Shown: piece after piece, positions 60,296 to 64,000 of the stretch
Layout of the letters: the number at the start of each line of letters is the position of its first letter
Position numbering within the stretch: position 1 is the first letter of the stretch
Source: JAAXHB01 sp965221635
GTDB lineage: Bacteria; Actinomycetota; Acidimicrobiia; Acidimicrobiales; Aldehydirespiratoraceae
DNA: 64,000 nt
Direction: 5' to 3'
Assembly: GCA_965221635.1 (NCBI GenBank)
Contig: OZ244902.1
Coordinates: 1,736,001 to 1,800,000, forward strand
Notes under the pieces: model-generated
Databases searched by the model: none
What the model was told of the DNA's origin: nothing
The model's input: only the letters and a program-made list of their open reading frames with translations
Program-made: the position numbers and the translations under genes

Positions 60296-61098
60296 CCGGT
60301 CCCAAGACAAACGAACGGCCCGGCACGAGGGCCACCGCCAAGTACGTGCGCTGCTCGGCGTTCAAGGCGCGTGTGGTGCTCGACCTGATCCGGGGTCGTA
60401 GCTGCCACGAGGCGGGCGCCATTCTCGAGCTTTGTGAGCGCGGGCCTGCGCTGCCCATATCCAAGGTGCTGTTTTCTGCGATGGCCAACGCCGAGCACAA
60501 CGACGGCCTCGACGCGGACGAGCTTTACGTTTCGGCTTGTTACGCCGATGAGGGCGCCACGATGAAGCGCTTCCGGCCTCGGGCTCGGGGCCGAGCCACT
60601 CGCATTCGCAAGCGCACCTGTCACATCACCGTGATCGTGAGCCGTTACGACGCGGAGGAACTCGATCGCAGAAGGGCAAGGGGCGCCCTGTCGCCCACAT
60701 CCGCCGCGGCCTCGGCGGACCGCAGGCGTCGGGTTGCCCGCTCCAGGGGCGAGGCCGATCCTGTCGCCACCGACGCCGAAGCCGACACCGAGATCACCGA
60801 TGTCGCCGCGCCCGCCGAGTCCGATGGGCCCGCAGATGACGCAGCGCCCGAGCAACTCGACGATGTTGCAGGCGATGGCGCAGAAGCCGTCGAGAGCACA
60901 GACGAGTCCGCGGATGCCGCTGAGGAGCCGGCCGAGGCCGTCGATGCGGACCAACCGGCTGACGCTGAAGAAGCTGACACCGAAGCAACTGACGCCGAAG
61001 CGGCTGACACCGAAGCCGACGAGTCGACCACCGACGATGCGGACGCGGCCGCAGGCGAAGAAGCAGAACCCACCGGCAAGGCCAGGAAGGACGACTGA
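60292..61098 (+). CDS. rplV: 50S ribosomal protein L22 with a long acidic C-terminal extension
   Basis: L22 lines the exit tunnel. The core is residues 1 to about 120 (ATAKYVRCSAFKARVVLDLIRG, ISKVLFSAMANAEHN, and RARGRATRIRKRTCHITVIV at the tunnel tip). It continues through a basic linker (121-152) into about 116 residues of Asp/Glu/Ala/Thr-rich sequence (153-268), so the protein of 268 aa is more than twice the usual 110-120 aa. The tail has units like Glu-Ala-Asp-Thr-Glu and ends in Lys-Ala-Arg-Lys-Asp-Asp. Frame and composition are continuous and the stop overlaps rpsC (TGATG), so this is not a frameshift. Confidence 0.95.
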   Translation: MTGPKTNERPGTRATAKYVRCSAFKARVVLDLIRGRSCHEAGAILELCERGPALPISKVLFSAMANAEHNDGLDADELYVSACYADEGATMKRFRPRARGRATRIRKRTCHITVIVSRYDAEELDRRRARGALSPTSAAASADRRRRVARSRGEADPVATDAEADTEITDVAAPAESDGPADDAAPEQLDDVAGDGAEAVESTDESADAAEEPAEAVDADQPADAEEADTEATDAEAADTEADESTTDDADAAAGEEAEPTGKARKDD

Positions 61099-61988
61099 TG
61101 GGCCAGAAAGTAAACCCCTACGGGTTCCGGCTGGGTGTCACCACCGACTGGAAGAGCCGCTGGTTCGCGGATCGCCAGGAGTACGCCGACAACGTGATCG
61201 AGGATTGGAAGATCCGCGACTTCTTCAACACCGAGCTTCCCCACGCGGCGATCAGCAGGGTGGAGGTTGAACGCACACGGGATCGCCTGCAGGTGGACGT
61301 ACACACAGCCCGTCCCGGCATCGTGATCGGACGCGGCGGAACCGAAGCGGATCGCCTCCGAGCCGGGCTCGCCAAGATCAGCGGCAATCACCGGGTGGCG
61401 CTCAACATTTTGGAGATCAAGCAGCCCGAGCTCGACGCGGCGCTGATCGCTCAGGGCATCGCCGATCAGCTCGCCGGCCGGGTGGCTTTCCGGCGTGCCA
61501 TGAAGCGCGCCGTGCAAAACGCCACCAAGTCGCACGCCTTGGGCATTCGTGTGCAGTGCTCGGGACGGCTCGGCGGCTCCGAAATGGCTCGCACCGAGTG
61601 GTACCGCGAGGGGCGGGTGCCGTTGCACACCCTGCGCGCCGATGTGGACTACGGCTTTCGCGAGGCCCGCACCGCCTACGGGCGCATCGGTGTGAAGGTG
61701 TGGCTCTACAAGGGCGACATCCTGCCGTACCGCACTGTGTCGGAGGACAAGGCCACCAAGGAGGCGGCCATGGCCGCGGGCGCCACCACCGGCCCGAGCT
61801 CCCCGGCTGCCCGTCAGATCGTTTCGTCCACCGCGGCACGCCGCAAGGACTTCGGCGAGGAGGAGCCGGCCCCGCTCATCGGCCTCGCCGACCCCGAGTT
61901 CGAGAAGCTGCTCGACGAAGAGGCGGCCATCGAGGCTTCCACCAGGGAGCACCACGAAACGCCGCACTTCCGCCCGGGAGACGACTGA
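61098..61988 (+). CDS. rpsC: 30S ribosomal protein S3
   Basis: mRNA-entry protein with KH domain, 296 aa. MGQKVNPYGFRLGVTTDWKSRWF start, KH signature GIVIGRGGTEADRLRAGL (about 74-91) and GRLGGSEMARTEWYREGRVPLHTLRAD are conserved. The C-terminus (about 235-296) is an acidic, variable extension, as is common in actinobacteria. Confidence 0.96.
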   Translation: MGQKVNPYGFRLGVTTDWKSRWFADRQEYADNVIEDWKIRDFFNTELPHAAISRVEVERTRDRLQVDVHTARPGIVIGRGGTEADRLRAGLAKISGNHRVALNILEIKQPELDAALIAQGIADQLAGRVAFRRAMKRAVQNATKSHALGIRVQCSGRLGGSEMARTEWYREGRVPLHTLRADVDYGFREARTAYGRIGVKVWLYKGDILPYRTVSEDKATKEAAMAAGATTGPSSPAARQIVSSTAARRKDFGEEEPAPLIGLADPEFEKLLDEEAAIEASTREHHETPHFRPGDD

Positions 61989-62057
61989 CCCCCATGGCCA
62001 CGACCACCCCGAGGTGCACAGCGATGCCCCAACACACACCCGAAGGGAACTAGCGCA

Positions 62058-62474
62058 ATGTTGATGCCACGCAAGGTCGCGCACCGCAAGCATCATCGCG
62101 GCCGCACCAAGGGAAACTCCAAGGGCCTCACCGAGGTCACCCACGGCGACTACGGCATTCAAGCCCTCGAACCGGGCTGGGTCACGTCCCGCCAGATCGA
62201 GGCGGCCCGTGTTGCCATGACCCGTCACATCAAGCGCGGCGGCAAGGTGTGGATCAACATCTTCCCCGACAAGCCGGTCACCCAGAAACCCGCGGAGACG
62301 CGCATGGGTTCGGGCAAGGGCAACCCGGAGCGCTGGGTGGCGGTGGTGCGACCGGGACGAATCCTGTTCGAGTTGTCCTATCACGACGAGACCATCGCCC
62401 GTGGCGCGATCAGCCGCGCCATCCAGAAGCTGCCGATGAAGGCCCGCTTCGTTGCCCGTCGAGAGGGGTTCTGA
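62058..62474 (+). CDS. rplP: 50S ribosomal protein L16
   Basis: A-site region protein, 138 aa. MLMPRKVAHRKHHRGR start, FGDYGIQ-type segment here as HGDYGIQALEPGW, and KPAETRMGSGKGNPERWVAVV are typical. GAAGGGAA lies before the ATG. A 69-nt gap follows rpsC. The stop overlaps rpmC (TGATG). Confidence 0.97.
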   Translation: MLMPRKVAHRKHHRGRTKGNSKGLTEVTHGDYGIQALEPGWVTSRQIEAARVAMTRHIKRGGKVWINIFPDKPVTQKPAETRMGSGKGNPERWVAVVRPGRILFELSYHDETIARGAISRAIQKLPMKARFVARREGF

Positions 62475-62698
62475 TGGCCCGCTCGAAAGCAATAGTCGAC
62501 CTTGGCGACACCGACCTGATCGAGGCCCTCGCCGACGCCCGCCAGGAGTTGTTCAACCTGCGGTTCCAGTTCGCCACCGGCCAGCTCGACAATTCGGCCG
62601 GTTTGGGCGAGGCGCGCCGCAACATTGCCCGCTTGCTCACCGAGCTGCGGTCACGTGAGATCGCGGCGGCCGAGAACGCCGCCAACGGAGGTGGCTGA
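62474..62698 (+). CDS. rpmC: 50S ribosomal protein L29
   Basis: Small protein at the tunnel exit, 74 aa. DLIEALADARQELFNLRFQFATGQLDN is the L29 core, followed by RRNIARLLTELRSRE. The ATG overlaps the rplP stop by one base. The frame open to 62249 is antisense-like within rplP. Confidence 0.95.
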   Translation: MARSKAIVDLGDTDLIEALADARQELFNLRFQFATGQLDNSAGLGEARRNIARLLTELRSREIAAAENAANGGG

Positions 62699-62699
62699 A

Positions 62700-62984
62700 A
62701 TGGCCGACACACCGACACCCACGCCTACGGCTAGGCCCAATCCCCGCAAGGTGCGTGAGGGAGTGGTGGTGTCCAACGCAATGGACAAGACCGTGATCGT
62801 CGCCACCTCGGATCGGGTGCGTCACCCTCGCTACAACAAGACCGTGCCGCGCACCACGCGCCTGGTGGTTCACGACGGCGACAACGACCTGAACCTCGGT
62901 GACCGGGTGCGGGTCGCCGAAACCAGGCCCCTGTCCAAGACCAAGCGCTGGCGGCTTGTGAAGATCCTGGAGCGTGCCAAGTGA
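62700..62984 (+). CDS. rpsQ: 30S ribosomal protein S17
   Basis: Early 16S binder, 94 aa. A Pro/Thr-rich N-terminus (about 15 residues) precedes the OB-fold core: KVREGVVVSNAMDKTVIVA, HPRYNKTVPRTTRLVVHD and RVRVAETRPLSKTKRWRLV. GGAGGTGG stands before the ATG at 62700. The stop overlaps rplN (GTGA). Confidence 0.96.
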   Translation: MADTPTPTPTARPNPRKVREGVVVSNAMDKTVIVATSDRVRHPRYNKTVPRTTRLVVHDGDNDLNLGDRVRVAETRPLSKTKRWRLVKILERAK

Positions 62985-63349
62985 TCCAGCAGGAAACCCG
63001 GCTGCGGGTGGCGGACAACTCCGGTGCCAAGGAGGTGCTGTGCATCAAGGTGCTGGGCAGCTCACGCCGCCGTTACGCCTCGATTGGTGACATCTTCGTG
63101 GCCACCGTGAAGGACGCAATCCCCGGCGCGGCGGTGCGCAAAGGCGACGTGGTTCGCTGCGTGGTGGTGCGCACCCGCAAGGAGAAGCGCCGCACCGACG
63201 GCAGCTACATCCGTTTCGACGAGAACGCCGCCGTGCTCATCGACAACAACCTCCAACCGAGAGGCACCCGCATCTTCGGCCCGGTGGGGCGCGAGCTGCG
63301 GGACAAGCGCTTCATGCGCATCGTGTCACTGGCGCCGGAGGTGTTGTGA
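62981..63349 (+). CDS. rplN: 50S ribosomal protein L14
   Basis: Intersubunit-face protein, 122 aa. MIQQETRLRVADNSGAKE start, VVRTRKEKRRTDGSYIRFDENAAVLI and GPVGRELRDKRFMRIVSLAPEVL end are canonical. The GTG start overlaps the rpsQ stop. Confidence 0.97.
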   Translation: MIQQETRLRVADNSGAKEVLCIKVLGSSRRRYASIGDIFVATVKDAIPGAAVRKGDVVRCVVVRTRKEKRRTDGSYIRFDENAAVLIDNNLQPRGTRIFGPVGRELRDKRFMRIVSLAPEVL

Positions 63350-63708
63350 TGCCCAAACGAAATCGCAGGCGGGCCGCCTCGAAGGCCAAGCAACCGTCCA
63401 TGAAGATCATCAAGGGCGACAAGGTTGTGGTGCTATCGGGCAAGGACGCCGGAGTCACCGGCACCGTGGAGCGGGCCATTCCCGCCACCCGCAAGGTGAT
63501 CGTGGAGGGCGTCAACGTGGTGAGCCGCCATCAGGGCCCCACCCAGCGTGTGCAGCAGGGCGGCATCATCGACAAGACGATGCCGGTTGACGTTTCCAAC
63601 GTGGCGGTGGTGAGCCCAACCGACGGTAAACCCACCCGGGTTGGCTACCGGTTCACCCCCGAGGGCGCCAAGGTGAGGATCTGCCGCCGCACAGGAGCCG
63701 ACCTGTGA
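63349..63708 (+). CDS. rplX: 50S ribosomal protein L24
   Basis: Assembly initiator protein, 119 aa. A basic N-terminal tail of about 17 residues precedes the KOW domain (IKGDKVVVLSGKDAGVTGTVERAI), with VEGVNVVSRHQGPTQ and GYRFTPEGAKVRIC. The ATG at 63349 overlaps the rplN stop (TGATG). Confidence 0.96.
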   Translation: MPKRNRRRAASKAKQPSMKIIKGDKVVVLSGKDAGVTGTVERAIPATRKVIVEGVNVVSRHQGPTQRVQQGGIIDKTMPVDVSNVAVVSPTDGKPTRVGYRFTPEGAKVRICRRTGADL

Positions 63709-64000
63709 TGGCCACCGCCACCGACACCCGTTACCGTCCCCGGCTGCGCCAAAGCTACGACGACGAGTTCCGCGCGAGCATCCAGGCCGAACTGGGTCTG
63801 CCCAACGTGATGATGGTGCCCCGGCTCCACAAGATCGTGCTCAACATGGGCGTCGGCGAAGCCCTTGGGCGGGCCGCCGCGCTACAGGGCGCCATGGCCG
63901 ACCTCACGGTGATCTCGGGCCAGAAGCCGGTGATCACCCGAGCCAAGCGTTCGCTGGCCAGTTTCAAGCTCCGCACCGGCAACCCGATCGGTTGCAAGGT
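63708..64000 (+). CDS. rplE: 50S ribosomal protein L5 (5' part)
   Basis: 5S rRNA-binding protein; the first 97 residues are in the window and the gene runs off the end. RLRQSYDDEFRASIQAELGL, MMVPRLHKIVLNMGVGEAL and QKPVITRAKRSLASFKLRTG are typical of L5. The ATG overlaps the rplX stop (TGATG). Confidence 0.95.
   Translation, partial: MATATDTRYRPRLRQSYDDEFRASIQAELGLPNVMMVPRLHKIVLNMGVGEALGRAAALQGAMADLTVISGQKPVITRAKRSLASFKLRTGNPIGCK

Noticed and set aside
60645..62492. 615-codon minus-strand frame over rplV, rpsC and rplP
   Set aside because: Overlaps three certain ribosomal protein genes. Its Ser/Ala-rich part is just the antisense of the acidic L22 tail.

Overview
The window is a GC-rich chromosomal segment from an actinobacterium, most likely of the class Acidimicrobiia. 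The basis is the actinobacterial character of the 16S rRNA, a 23S rRNA of about 3.09 kb (longer than the E. coli molecule, as expected from actinobacterial insertions), the actinobacterial type of rRNA spacer, and the gene families present. I cannot resolve the family or genus. Many starts lie 6-8 nt after a TANNNT-like -10 element and have no Shine-Dalgarno sequence, so leaderless transcription appears to be common.

Layout. 1-2.7 kb: the end of an unidentified gene, an unknown 577-aa protein and RNase HII. 2.8-7.9 kb: a NifU-N-like protein, a membrane protein, a class A PBP with PASTA domains and, divergently, TyrRS. 8.0-13.6 kb: one rRNA operon (promoter, 16S, 23S, 5S, terminator) with processing stems and no spacer tRNA. 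13.6-16.4 kb: a small accessory patch with an AT-richer GIY-YIG protein, a TPR protein and a membrane-anchored unknown. 16.6-17.7 kb: class I aldolase FbaB. 17.8-24.2 kb, minus strand: a tightly coupled operon, C45 acyltransferase/hydrolase - GNAT - Lrp/AsnC regulator - potA-potB-potC-potD. 24.7-27.7 kb: KorAB. 28.0-31.5 kb: a circularly permuted ATP-grasp / alpha-E / transglutaminase cassette. 31.6-37.2 kb: a PrpF-type isomerase diverging from an N-acyl-D-amino-acid deacylase, then an acyl-CoA synthetase and a convergent enoyl-CoA hydratase family protein.

37.5-64 kb is the information-processing superlocus: tRNA-Thr, tRNA-Met, an ECF sigma/anti-sigma pair, tRNA-Trp, secE, nusG, rplK, rplA, rplJ, rplL, rpoB, rpoC, rpsL, rpsG, fusA, tuf, rpsJ. 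A minus-strand AI-2E-family transporter interrupts here. The S10 operon then continues as rplC-D-W-B, rpsS, rplV, rpsC, rplP, rpmC, rpsQ, rplN, rplX and the start of rplE.

The least ordinary features are: (i) the C45-GNAT-Lrp-polyamine transporter operon, which looks like a regulated uptake-and-processing unit for an acylated amine; (ii) the transporter inserted antisense between rpsJ and rplC, with a decayed repeat-coded tail and a duplicated 70-bp 3' end; (iii) the sigma/anti-sigma pair at the place where actinobacteria usually have rpmG; (iv) long acidic tails on ribosomal proteins L22 and L10; (v) low-complexity inserts inside several conserved enzymes; and (vi) the recurring leaderless promoter pattern. 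No CRISPR array, insertion sequence or prophage was seen.
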